From NCBI GenBank assembly GCA_034509495.1, contig CM067507.1:16489450-16553449 (forward strand): a DNA stretch of 64,000 bases. Reading direction: 5' to 3'. The stretch comes from Acestrorhynchus altus (taxonomy: Eukaryota > Chordata > Actinopteri > Characiformes > Acestrorhynchidae). The notes under the pieces are model-generated. The model was not told where the DNA came from. It saw nothing but the letters and a program-made list of their open reading frames with translations, and did not search any database. The translations under genes were made by a program, and so were the position numbers. Positions 1-10,480 of the stretch are shown piece after piece. Each line of letters opens with the position of its first letter. Position 1 is the first letter of the stretch.

Positions 1-587
1 AAGACCTATCAGGCCATGTTGGCCTCTGGGTCTTCCGACGCAGCCGACAGGTACCAGGAGGCTAAGGGTGCTGCTGCTTGGGTGGTTAAGAAGGCAAAAA
101 CCAGGAGCTGGGAGGAGTTTGGTTGGCCCCGAAGCGATTCTGGCAAACAGTCTACAACTGTAAAAACCGTTTACAGTGCAGGTGGGGAGACTGGGGAAAT
201 CATTTGGGCGGTGGAAGGAATATTTTAAGGAGCTCCTCAACCCCAATGAAGAAGGTGAGGCTAAGGACTCTGAGGTGGACTCGCCCATCACCCAGGAGGA
301 GCTCGGAGTAGAGCCGTTGCTCCTCTATATTCGAGAGGAACCAGTTGAGGTGGCTCTGCCATCTTTTTTGGATGCCCCCTGGACGTCTCCCCGGGGAGGT
401 GTTCCAGGCACGCTCCACCGGGAGGAGACCGCAGGGTAGACCCAGGACACGCTGGAAGGACTATATATCTCAGCTGGCCTGGGAACACCTCGGGGTCCCT
501 CCCGGGGAGCTGGCTGAGGTGTCAGGGGAGAGGGAGGTCTGGGCATCCCTATTCAGACTGCTGCCCCCGCGACCCGGCCCCAGATAA
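1..587 (+). mobile_element. LINE (non-LTR retrotransposon) remnant, reverse transcriptase core deleted
   Basis: Three overlapping plus-strand frames together read as the C-terminal half of a fish LINE polyprotein. The first (16-228) has the AADRYQEAKGAA and SWEEFG block that lies upstream of the reverse transcriptase domain. The next (from about 123) has KRFWQTV, and the third (from about 176) has FGRWKEYFKELLNP. At about position 320 the reading jumps directly to the extreme C-terminal region (345-587: MPPGRLPGEVFQA, GRRPQGRPRTRWKDYIS, LAWEHLGVPP, EREVWASLFRLLPPRPGPR). The catalytic reverse transcriptase core between these blocks is absent, and at least two frameshifts are present. This is an inactive, internally deleted fossil. 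Family assignment is from memory of fish LINE proteins; I am sure of a LINE but not of its clade. The 5' side runs off the window. Confidence 0.85.
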
Positions 588-1207
588 GCAGAAGAAGACG
601 AGACAAGATGAGCAACTGAAACAAACACACCACAACATACACCTTATGTGACCTAGAGGACTCAGATTAAACATTGAAGTACAACAGCCTGCTGCAGTCA
701 TTGTTTATGTGGCTATTTATGCTGACTTGTTATTAACATGTTTAAGGTCATAGGTGGGAAGTAAGCAGTATATATTGAAGGGTAACCTTTGGATGTGGCA
801 GATATTGGCTTTGTGAATGAATTTCAGTTCCAAATAAATTGTTACTGCTGTTTTCCACACATACTAGTGCCAAAATGAACGTGCTGCATCATTTAAGCTG
901 GAATATATAAGAACAAAAGCTTTTATTGGTTGTTAAGGGAACCTGTTAAGACTGAGTCACTAACTAGTATGCATTGAGAGATTACACTCATTTGATTTGC
1001 ACAAACATGTTTCATTTGCTCTGACTGGTCTTAAGGATGATCAAGTGGCCAAGTTTCAGAGTCTGTGCCCCTCATATGCTACTCAATTTTCTCTACAACT
1101 GATGACTCCCACTGATGAAATAATCTGTGTAGAGCATCTAGTGTAGTGTTTCTTCAGTCTATCTCTTTGTGTTACAAAGATAATACATCAGCAGGAGTTG
1201 GAATATA
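588..1207. other. AT-rich DNA without recognised feature
   Basis: No coding similarity, tandem repeat or terminal inverted repeat seen. It separates the LINE remnant from the hAT insertion. Confidence 0.5.
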
Positions 1208-1859
1208 AACTAAGACAGAGGTTCTTAACCTTTTTCACTGTGCGACCCTGTTTTAGGCTCCAGTAAATTTTGCGACCCCCCTACTCCTAGGAAAAATAAA
1301 ATAAAATATTCCAAGTACTTTTCATAATATTTTCTCACTTTCTTAGTTTTTTTTTCTGTTCTGATGTTCCTCTAGTGCAGGGGTCGGCAACCTTTAGCAC
1401 CCAAAGAGCCGTTTGGACCCAGTTTCCACGGAAAATAAAACACTGGGAGCCGCAAATAATTTTTTACATCTAAAATGAAGAGAACACAGTATATACTACT
1501 TTTTCTTACCTTTACACTTTGTATAAACAACTATAGTGTGTTTGAAATCCAATAAAATTAGATATTATTTATTTAATGAACACTTTTTGAACATTTTGAA
1601 TTCTAAAAAAAAAAAAACCAACCCGCAGAGTTGAAGGTCTCTTTGAAATGAATTAAAAAGCGTAACTTAAATTATTCATGTAGCAAACAAAAGCAAAAAC
1701 ATGCTGTGAGCCGTCATCCTTATTTTCTTATCTTTGGGCTTTCAGAGTGTGTAACGGAGAGTGGACCTGAAAATGCACTAGGAAAAAAGCACTATGTCAC
1801 TAAACAATGAAAAATAAATATTTGCAAAATATCTGAATAAATATTTCTTTGAGCTGGTT

Positions 1860-2303
1860 AATGGGACTTCTGCTCCTGAAGCTCTGCGCAGTGTCTGCAG
1901 ATCGGGGCTGTATGAAGTCACTTTCACCTTTGCAGGACTGTAAGCTGTCTCTGGGAGTTGTGAGCAGTGTTTGTTTTTAACATAGTTAATTGTGGAGAAT
2001 AGCTGCTCACATTTATACTGTATGTGGATCTGAAGATCGACAGGTGTCAGGGATCACATTCCATGTTTCAAACACAAGTTTGTCCTGAAAGATTCTCAAT
2101 ATCACTGCATTTTGATTCTGAACAAGAGTGGCCTTCTGACGGGCAACATCTTCAAGATCCTCTGTCAAGCGTTTGAATTCGGACACCCACATGCCTTTGT
2201 CAGCTATGTCAGTCAGATCCAGATCCAGATCCAGCTCCAGGTTCAGATCCGGATCAGGTTGATTTACACCTGCCGGGTTTTGGCGGTAAACCAGCTTCCA
2301 CAA
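1860..2303 (-). pseudogene. Decayed hAT transposase C-terminal region
   Basis: Two minus-strand frames are separated by a frameshift near 2012. The upstream one (2303 to 2013) contains WVSEFKRLTEDLEDVARQ and an FQDKLVFETWNVIPDT stretch. The downstream one (about 2011 to 1870) reads CEQLFSTINYVKNKHCSQL and then YSPDLQTL. CEQLFST..N.VK.K is the conserved hAT C-terminal dimerisation signature, in which C-E-x-x-F-S is followed by a basic K-N-K stretch; known from the family, seen here. The segment at 2215-2262 is a CAGATC-like hexamer run that encodes alternating Asp-Leu residues and looks like a later slippage expansion inside the gene. It lacks the N-terminal zinc finger and catalytic region, so it cannot be functional. 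Confidence 0.72.
2212..2262. repeat. Degenerate CAGATC hexamer repeat
   Basis: About seven imperfect copies of a six-base unit (CAGATC, with CAGCTC and CAGGTT variants), inside the hAT transposase remnant. On the minus strand they encode an Asp-Leu dipeptide run. Confidence 0.8.
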
Positions 2304-3031
2304 GTGTGACCCTTATTTTGAGCGACGGAAAATAATAAAGTATAATTTTAGATCACAACAATCTTCCAATTTAGAATGAAAATTGAAAAAAGAATTAATG
2401 CAACAAAATACATTTCAATTAAATATTTATCATGTATTTTCCTGAGCCAAGCGGAGGAATAAGGATGAAAGAGCCGCACACGTCTCCTGAGCAGCGGGTT
2501 GAGACCCCTGCTCTAGTGCGTTTTGCGTCTCCACTTCCAATTCGACCTTCTAAAAAACGCTCCATTTTAATCCAGCCTGGATGACGTGCTGATTCAGATT
2601 GAAAAGTCAAACAGAACGGCAAGTGAGTCAGTTTAATTCAGTGAAAAAAATGTTCTAAAAATGCTCTATTTTAAGCAACAGTGGCTTGGCAAAACCATGT
2701 CCTTTATGCGAGACACTCCATCAAGACTGAGAATGATACAGTGTGAAAAAGTTTAGTGCTTAAATCAGATTCATCGCACATTTAGCTGACAAAAGGTCTT
2801 AATTAGTATCACATTTGTGACCCCCCTCGAAGTACATCATCACCCCCAGGTTAAGAACCCCTGAACTAAGACATTAAATAACTTTCTAATTTGTAATAAG
2901 ATAAAATACACAAGCAGAAGATGAACTACATTATGGTCAGATCTTCAAAGCAGAGGGAGCAGTGAAAAGTTACATGCCTCCTTTATGTTTTAGTGTTTTA
3001 TTGTCTCTAGTGTGGCAGGTTACATACTGGG

Positions 3032-3802
3032 TTAAAGTGGGTAGAGTGGAGAATATAGAAGCATGATTGAAGTCTCTAGGCTTGTGGTCTCCTCTGCATT
3101 TGCAGAGGGGGGAAAAACACTGCTATCGCAGTAACATGACAGTTTAATGTTCTTACAGCAGATTTGTTCTTTAACAGTGATGTGTCCAGAAATGCACCAT
3201 CTATCATTCACAAATACTGTCAGTCTGCCCCCCTTTTCTCTTTTCTTTTCTGCACCCTCATCTGTTCTGTCTGTCCAAATGAAGTGAAAGCCATCCATAG
3301 ATACAAGCATGTCCGGATTTAGTGCAGTTAGCCATGATTCTGTAAACACCATGATTCTACACACCCGGTATTCCCTCTGATACCACATGAGAGCTGTGAG
3401 CTTGTCCATCTTGTTGAGAAGTGATCTCACATTACCCATAATGACAAAGGGAATTACAGGCTTGTAGCATGTCCTCCACATGCATTGTAGCAATCCTGCG
3501 TGGCTGCCATGTCTCCTCTTCTGCAGCTCGCAGGTGATGTCACGACTGTTGTGTGGCAGCACAGCCGCATCGCTAAACACTAACAGCTGATTACTGGAGT
3601 AAACAATAGGAGCATGGCTCCACACAGCATAAACCAGCACAGATGCCACAATTCTCATGTCCATTGTGGTTGAAGAAATAAAAAGACACTTCACCAACAG
3701 AAAAGTAAACTTAAGTACAGGAAACAGGGTAAAAAGTTGGAAAATTTTGGATAGTAATGATGAACACAGCCAATTCCATTTCTTACACAATTCTTTAGTC
3801 AA
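3032..3802 (-). pseudogene. LINE AP-endonuclease domain remnant, 5' part of the polyprotein
   Basis: A 256-residue open frame on the minus strand. Its middle third reads as the N-terminal apurinic-endonuclease domain of a fish jockey/CR1/L2-type LINE: MGNVRSLLNKMDKL (substrate-contact Asn motif), FTESWL (catalytic Glu motif), then DRTDEG, RLTVFVNDRWC and FPPSANAE. The normal continuation (GDFN and SDH motifs, reverse transcriptase) is missing. The first 90 residues do not match the domain well and may be a leader or fused flanking DNA. LINEs are usually 5'-truncated; loss of the 3' part points to a later deletion. Not a host gene. The 8.4-10.5 kb remnant may be the same family. Confidence 0.78.
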
Positions 3803-6159
3803 ACAGGTACATATACAGAGCTTTTTTCACCTGAATCAGGGGTGGGAAATGGCCCTAATACTGCATCCAGCTAAATAAATTACAAAATAAGAAACTAACA
3901 TTTGTACAATAGTTGACTAGTTACTAGATGTTAGTTGCAGTGCTACAATATTACATTGCTGGACCTGGCATTGTTCAGAAATGTTATCTAGCTTGATTGG
4001 GGAAAAGTCAACAAAAACACTGATCACTGACCATATTCATGAACAGATTTACTGGGACATGTTATTAAATCACAGCTCTGGATAAGGCTGTGCATGTAGA
4101 TCTGAAAGTCAGTGTTAGTCAGTCAGTGTCCCAGATGTGTTTAACCCTCATTGTAATCAAACTAGGGCTGGTTCCAGAAGTCAATTAGGCACAGAATCAA
4201 TTATGTGAGCATGCAAAAGTAAAGAAAATGGGATGGGGCTGGTGTTGCATTTATATTCATTTCTTGTCACATGAATACTGATACTGGACATACAGAGTGG
4301 ATAAGTGTGCAAGAGGAGTAAAATAGACAGAACTATTGCCCTTTTAAGAGCTTTTGAAGTTGTAGGACAAAATTAAGCCATAAGCATAGAACATGATAAA
4401 TTGCCCAAGGCTCCTAAGACCTACTCAGTCAGCTACTGTTCAGTAGTTTACTTTATTTGTTTTCTTTAGTCTAAACAAACATGGGTTATCCAGATCCAGA
4501 AAATAAAAATCTAAACATACTAATACTATAATTCTCCACTAGCAAACTAGGAACTTTACTATCTCAATGAAAATAACTCACAATTTGATCTGAAAAAAAG
4601 AATGTTGGTGGAAACACAAATATGACACCTAACCTTTAAAATATCACTGAAATCAAACAGGGCAGGTGACAGGTCATGTACAAACATGGTCATTAGAAAC
4701 AGTGCTTTATTCTGAAGGAGTTTGTTCATTAGAGTTTTTTTTTTTCAGGCTGATGCATCGTGCAATAATACACACACCATTAAACTCATTTCAGCTTGGC
4801 CTGAATGGTGAGATGCATTGACCGACAAGGCTCTTAGGCCTTCATTTGCACTAGGATGGAGGGCAAATTGGATGTGAGCCACTTTCACATACTGTAGAAA
4901 GCGAGTGCAATCCATACCACCTGGGACTCCCCATGCAGGGGTGCAGCTGCGAGGCTTAAGCATTTAATGCGCTTACACTTGGCTTTTAGAGCAGAAACAA
5001 ATAAAACAAAAGCCCACAATGTCTTTGACTACTTTTTGGGGGTGTCCAGACTTTTTTTGTCTCCTGGAAGCATTTGGCTGGAATTATTAGGCCTATTCAC
5101 CTGCCCACAGACGAGTCACCTGCTACCCCCACTCATGAACCTCTGATTTGGACCTTGTATCCCAGGAGGCTCTTGGATCTTTCCTCCTGTCAGCTTAATA
5201 AGTGTGGATGATCTACGTTTTATTTCTGGTCACTGCTCCATAGTGAACCACCCAAGCCGTCCAGCTACTTTTGTTTTTATGTCATTATGTGCTTGACATG
5301 ACTCATGTATGCTTTCTTCCACAACCCTAAAGATCAGTGCAGAATCTTGTGTATGTACACAACATATTGTATTATGTGTTGTATTTTTTGACTAGAGTTT
5401 CCAGTTGATTTTAGAGATAATAATCACAATAATGATACTATTCAGGATTCAGCATAAGGCTATGGCACAAAAAATTTAGAGCCTTGTTTAGAGCTACAAG
5501 CCTTTGCTTTGCCAAACTGCTGACTAAAAACAATAATCTGTGACAGGTTATTACTGCCTATTTATTTTTAGAAAACTGCTTGTGATTCACATTTCTCTTT
5601 GGCCTAATCTATGTTCTGGGCCCAGTTTCACAAAAACATCTTAGTGTTAAGATCCTTAATGTTAGAGAGTGCATGCAATATGATGCTTGCTCAACCATTT
5701 AAGACTTTTGTATTTTTTTTGGTAAGATGCTTTCTGCAAACCTAGCCATATTCAAGATTTTATATTTTCTCTTCTAATTTTGGAGAAAAATAAACCATGC
5801 ATACTTTGCAAAAATAAAAAGAGGGGTTTTTTTTAAGCCAAGAAATGTAAATAGCATATGAAAAGATGTGTTTCACATTTGCCAAGTTTCCATGGCAACC
5901 ACGCCAGACTCAACAAAAGCCAAGTGAGTGTGGCGGGTGTTTTGTGAAGCTGGAGGCGTGTCTACACACACATTCTATTCTAACCTCAAACATTACCACT
6001 ATCTCCAATTTATTTTAGACTCATAAGACTATTTTAGACTCATTAGACAATGAAGTATTTGTTATATATTTATGGTTAAACTATTTTTGAAAAAATCTTG
6101 ATCTTTCTTAAAACCTATAACATTTCAGCTCATTAAGTATCTGTATTGTGGTATAATTA
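3803..6159. other. Mostly single-copy AT-rich DNA without recognised feature
   Basis: No gene, terminal inverted repeat or tandem array recognised. The piece at about 4740-4960 is less AT-rich than its surroundings and may be constrained, but I cannot identify it. Confidence 0.45.
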
Positions 6160-6254
6160 GATTCAACTTTATTGTCATTGTGTAGATTACAGGTACAGAA
6201 CCAATGAAATGTGTTACAGGTCCCAGTCGTGAGATCCCTGGGACAGATATTATC

Positions 6255-6312
6255 CTTGTAAAACTGGGTTAAATAATGAAATAGAAAATGTGGCTTGCTT
6301 TCAAGAATGCCT
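6255..6312 (+). repeat. Dispersed repeat, copy 1 (partner at 7264)
   Basis: About 55 bases resemble 7264-7321 in direct orientation: both run AAAAC(T/A)GGGT, a GAAAATGTG(G/A)CTTGCTTTCA core, then AATGCCTC. The stretch just upstream (6160-6205, ATTCAACTTTATTGTCATTG) is the kind of sequence found in 3' ends of fish LINEs and may be part of the same unit. Confidence 0.6.
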
Positions 6313-7263
6313 CCTCTTCTTTGCTGATTACAAATGACAAAGAACACTTTTTTCATGAAAACATACATAGATACACAACACTGTCAACTGCTTTCAAAGT
6401 TTCAATATTTCTGGGCTGAATTAAAACAGCACATTCCATTTTGAAGGCAGCTGCCTACTAGGGCAATATTTCTGGGCAGCATATGCACTCCCAAGATAAA
6501 GCAGTTTATTTTTGATAAACCATTGATATTTAGGAGGTGATTAGTGAATATATTAGCTGTGGTGTCTTTATAATAAACCCCTACAGTAGATAATTAACTT
6601 TGAACATTGGCTTAATAAAGCCAAACGTCCTCAAAACATTTATTATTAAATATATCTGCATAATTCATACATTTCTACAAATCATTTAGCTAAACAGAAA
6701 TGATTATAACTGTCCATAAAGGGATGGTAGAGGTGAGTATATATAACTTGTTACAGGTAAATGAGATGAATATGTAAACAGAGTGTGTAACATTTGGGTG
6801 AAACCAGTGGTGGAAACACCTCCTCCTTAAATTGGCGCTCTCCTCCTCACACACCAACTCCCACAGAAGCGCTAGAGCAAGACAAATCGCTGTGGCCACT
6901 TCAGGATCCATCCTCTCTGCCTGGGAATTCACTGGGACACACTGAGGTAAATTAAGTGGCTAACCTGTGTGAAAGTGCGCCCTGAGTAAACAAACACCTC
7001 ACGTGCACAACGCAATAGAGGTAGTGACATATGCTGATTCTGGAGGGTGTCCCAAATGCACTGCCTGATAAAGTACCTTGTCAGTGCTGCCAACAACAAG
7101 GACTTGAAGGCACTGACTACCTGGTCAGCTGAATAGAACGCACCTAATGTCTGGAGCTTAGCTAGGCCATACTACTCAATGCGTGAATCAACTTAAGTTT
7201 ACAAATATGTTCCAGCAAGCTATATAAAAGATCTCTGGGTGATTTTAAACACAGCGTTCACCT

Positions 7264-7321
7264 GAAAAACAGGGTAAGATCATGAGACAGAAAATGTGAC
7301 TTGCTTTCACAAATGCCTCTG
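7264..7321 (+). repeat. Dispersed repeat, copy 2 (partner at 6255)
   Basis: Direct-orientation copy of the 6255-6312 sequence, about 1 kb away, at roughly 80% identity by eye. The DNA between them (6313-7263) shows no recognised feature. Confidence 0.6.
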
Positions 7322-7486
7322 AGGAAATTTCGACACTACTATAGATAATCACAGCGCAGCCGTTGCTAGACTGCTCCCTACTGGTAGCACCTGAGAAAAG
7401 CAGCAATACTTAAATTCATTTGGAACTTGTAAGGTTTTAAATAATAGAATTAATTAATTTAAAGAACATATATGCATACATACATA

Positions 7487-7569
7487 CTATATATATATAT
7501 ATATATAGCACTATATCAGAAGACTAAATAAAATAAATAAAGGATTATATATATATATATATATATACA

Positions 7570-7626
<57 letters not shown>
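7487..7626. repeat. (AT)n microsatellite in three blocks
   Basis: Pure AT runs at about 7487-7507, 7546-7566 and 7572-7626. Two of the blocks are preceded by ACATACTATATA, suggesting local duplication of the flank together with the repeat. Confidence 0.95.
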
Positions 7627-7628
<2 letters not shown>

Positions 7629-7711
7629 TAGATAAAATTAACACATAAAATGTGACCACACTTTGTAGGTGTCACAAATGCAGTTAGCATCTAACCAGAA
7701 GTGCAATAAAT

Positions 7712-8076
7712 CGTACGTTTACGGCATTTAGTACATGCTCTTATCCAAAGCGATTTCTCATATTACAGAGGAGGGACAGAGTAGTGTTAGGAGTCTTGCC
7801 CAAGGACTCTTACTGGCATAGCACAACATACCATATTTTCCGGACTATAAACCGCACCGGAATATAAACCGCACCTGCAAAGTAAAAAAAAAACACCCTG
7901 GAAAATAACATATATAAGAAGAAAAAGTTGCACATCATTATAAGCCACATGGTTTAAAGAGTGGAAAAAAGTAGCGGCTTATAGCCCGGAAAATACTGTA
8001 GTTGCCTAGACTAGGAAATGAACCCCAGTCTCCAACATGGTATGTTGGCATTATCTGTTGCAGCACACCAACCAAA
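7712..8076 (-). mobile_element. tRNA-derived SINE (family S1), split by a MITE
   Basis: Read on the minus strand it begins GGTTGGTGTGCTGCAAC (A-box-like), continues with a B-box-like GGGGTTCATTTCC and CTAGTCTAGGCAAC, is interrupted, and resumes with GTGCTATGCCAG, CCTTGGGCAAGACTCCTAAC and a tail GCTCTTATCCAAAGC/AAATGCCGTAAA written in the plus sense as GTTTACGGCATTTAG. The order of blocks is the same as in the uninterrupted copy at 60910-61112. The interruption is the TA-flanked MITE at 7831-7998. Confidence 0.8.
7831..7998. mobile_element. MITE with TA target duplication inserted in a SINE
   Basis: About 168 bp. The left end CCATATTTTCCGGACTATAA and the right end, read inward on the other strand, CAGTATTTTCCGGGCTATAA form a terminal inverted repeat, flanked by TA on both sides (7829-7830, 7999-8000). 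Internal AAACCGCACC occurs twice near the left end. The TA duplication is supported by comparison with the uninterrupted SINE at 60910, which reads AACTATGCTG across the same point. TA duplication suggests mobilisation by a Tc1/mariner-type transposase, though the superfamily is not certain from the sequence. Confidence 0.82.
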
Positions 8077-8187
8077 TAATAGTATTATTTACATTAAATG
8101 CTATAGTATCCATTACGGTGGTGCAATAATTCAGGTGGGTATGAATGAAGTACATTATTATGAATAAGTACATTAACAATGCAGAGG

Positions 8188-8264
8188 GTACAAGGATGCT
8201 CAGTGTGGGATTTGAACCCTGGTTGCCTGATTGATGAGGAATTGCCCTTACCACCTGACTGATG
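8188..8264 (-). mobile_element. Possible tRNA-derived SINE head
   Basis: On the minus strand, GGTGGTAAGGG (A-box-like) is followed 37 bases later by GGTTCAAATCC, a good RNA polymerase III B box. The spacing is slightly shorter than in a tRNA. No acceptor stem closes, so this is not a tRNA gene. It abuts a purine-rich stretch and the LINE tail. Confidence 0.5.
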
Positions 8265-8435
8265 AAAATAGCAAAAAAAAAACAAAAAAAAACCTCCTTT
8301 CCTTTGGGAGGAAACAACTCCTTTCTGAATTGAAAATGAGGAATGAAACAGCTCCTTTTTAGTGGGGAAATTAGAAATATAGCACCTGTGTATTAGGAGG
8401 GGAAAGAGGGAAGAGAAGCACCTAAGCTCCAATTC

Positions 8436-10480
8436 AGAATCAGAATCAGAATTACTTTATTAATATCAGAGGGAAATTGCAAATTCCTACAGCTGCACTG
8501 TAGTAAGATACAAATAACAATAAAATAAAAATAACAAACAGAGTACTTTGAAACAACAGAATAAGTCTTTGGAAATATAAACATGTTAAAATACTTATGC
8601 AAAAAGCTAATGGTCATGATAATAAATCTACATTCAGAGTTATTGCACCAATAAGTAAAATGAACAAAATTGCACAAGTGGAAAATAGTGGTTTGTAGTT
8701 GTCACCCATTAAGGGAGGAGTTATAGAGTTTAATAGACACATATAGGAATAACCTCCTGTGGCGCCCTGTAGTAGCTTTTGGTGGGATAAATCTTGAACT
8801 GAAAGTGCTCCTGTTATTGTCCATAATGGCCTGCAGTGTGGACAGCATCCTTTCCACTGACATCCAAGAGTCAGGCGCAACTCCCACAACATAACCAGTC
8901 TTACGGATGATATTGTTGTGTCTGTTGGCATCTGCTGCCCTTCACCTGCTGTCCCAGCATGCAACAGTATAAAGGAAAGCACTCACAACCACAGACTCAT
9001 AGAATGTCCTGAAAATTATCTGTCAGATATGGAAGGACCTCAGGCACCACAGAAAATAGAGGCAACTTTGGCCCTTCCACAGAGTCCACTCTGACCCCTG
9101 TTCACAGGGGTCACTGGAATCTTGTTCCCTCTCAGATCCCCCACTAGTTCCTTCCTCTTTATAACACTGAGCTCCAGATGGTTCAGCTTGCACCATGTTA
9201 CAAAGTCCTTCACTGTTTCCCAGTACTCTTCCTCATCGCCCCTCCTTATATTTGCAGAGTCATCAAAAATGTCTGGAGATGGCAAGTCTCTGTGCTGTAG
9301 TTGAAGTCGTGTAGAGGGTGAAGAGGAAGGGAGAGAGGACAGTTCGCTGTGGAGCTCCAGTGTTGGTAACCACTCTGACACACAGTGCTGCAGGTGTACA
9401 AACTGTGTTCTGCCTGTCAGGTAGTCAAGAATCCAGGACAGAAGGGGGGCATCTCAGTTAACTTGTCACATAGGAGAGTAGGCCAAATGGTATAGACCCT
9501 CACAGTGCTGGCTGACTTGTCCAGGTGAGTAGACTCTATTGAGCAGGTAAATGATGGAATCCTCAACTCCCAGGCAGAGCTGGTCCAGGACGTGCCTGGT
9601 CTTCATTACATGAGATGTCAGTGCCACTGGCCTGTAATCCTTGATGTCACTGGGTCATGGCGTCTTCGACACATGAACAATTCAGGACATTGTTGATATC
9701 ACAGGCACCCTCTAGAGATTCAGGCTCATGCTGAAGATGTGGTGAAGTATTCCACAAGGCATAGGCTTTAAGCATCCTGTGAGAGGCCCCATCAGGGCCT
9801 TGTTTGTGTGGAGTCTCTTCAGTTACCTTCTTACCTGGTCAGCAGTGAGACTAACTACAGGGATAACAAGTGAGGGAAGGGCAGAGGTGTGAGGTGGGCT
9901 GTTGCAGGAGGGAGGCAGGCTATATTGATGGGGAGGAAGGGAGAGTGGAGTGGACTGTCGAGGGCCAGCAGCAGAGGAGTCTGCAGTGTCAAACCTGTTA
10001 AAGAACAGATTAAGTTCATTGGCCCTGTCCACACTGCCCTCAACTTTGTTGTTGCTGGACCTGATACCAGTGATGGTCCTCATTACACTCCAAACATCTC
10101 TCGTGCTGATTTGCAGAAGTTTCCACTCCAGCTTCCTCCTATATTTGTCTTTAGCTTTCCTGATACATGTCTTTAGCTCCCTTGATCATTCTCACCTTCT
10201 CCCTGTCTCCAAATCTGAAAGTCATCTTCTTTTTTATTAAGGAGAGCTTCAATGTTCTTTGATCCCCATGGTTGCTGTTTGGGTAGCATTTCTCAGTCTT
10301 GATTGAGTCCACAGGGAAATTAATGTAGTCCATGATGCATTCTGTGAGCCTATCAATGTCCTCCCCGTGCAACTCACAGAGCGCCAGCAAGTCTGTAGTC
10401 TCGAAGCAGTCCTGCAGTGTCTCACAGGAATCCCCAGACCATCTTCTCTCTGTGGTCAGCTGGAATTACTTGCCAGGTCC
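8436..10480 (-). pseudogene. 5'-truncated LINE reverse transcriptase remnant
   Basis: Read from high to low coordinates: RRWSGDSCETLQDCFE and LCELHGEDIDRLTECIMDYINF (10470-10310, linker after the endonuclease); FRFGDREKVR; MRTITG and ANELNLFFNRFDT (10083 onward); then SLTADQVRR at the start of the reverse transcriptase domain. A large part is missing or scrambled, after which come FDDSANI (9258-9275, the catalytic Asp-Asp box), FVTWCKLNHLELSVIKRKELVGDLR, VTPVNRG, and finally the C-terminal FSSRFIPPKATTGRHRR and IKLYNSSL (8700-8830). The 3' end at 8436-8452 is the direct repeat TCAGAA on the plus strand, a typical LINE tail. Multiple frameshifts and deletions make it inactive. It is the fish jockey/CR1/L2-like group by motif; exact clade uncertain. 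Confidence 0.88.

Larger units (their letters stand above)
1378..2510 (-). mobile_element. Nested hAT-type element inside the outer hAT MITE
   Basis: The left end CAGGGGTCGGCAACC pairs with the right end GGGTTGAGACCCCTG. The 8-bp word CTCTAGTG flanks both sides (1370-1377 and 2511-2518). The subterminal motif GAGCCG occurs near both ends in inverted orientation (AAGAGCCGTTTGG at left; AAGAGCCGCACAC reads inward from the right end). The element carries a decayed transposase C-terminus on the minus strand. Because both target duplications are exact, this element inserted into an already resident outer MITE. Confidence 0.88.
1216..2863. mobile_element. hAT-type non-autonomous element (outer), with 8-bp target duplication
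   Basis: The left end CAGAGGTTCTTAACCT and the right end AGGTTAAGAACCCCTG form an imperfect terminal inverted repeat. The 8-bp word AACTAAGA flanks both sides (1208-1215 and 2864-2871), which is the target duplication length of the hAT superfamily. Without the nested insertion (1378-2510 plus its duplicated site) the outer element is about 0.5 kb and has no coding capacity, so it is a MITE. The subterminal GCGACCC and GTGACCCCCC stretches are typical of this fish and vertebrate repeat class. Confidence 0.88.

Noticed and set aside
8188..8264. Functional tRNA gene on the minus strand
   Set aside because: The A-to-B box spacing is short and no acceptor stem closes; best seen as a SINE head.
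9823..10240. Plus-strand frames of 95-96 codons over the LINE
   Set aside because: They are antisense shadows of the minus-strand reverse transcriptase remnant.
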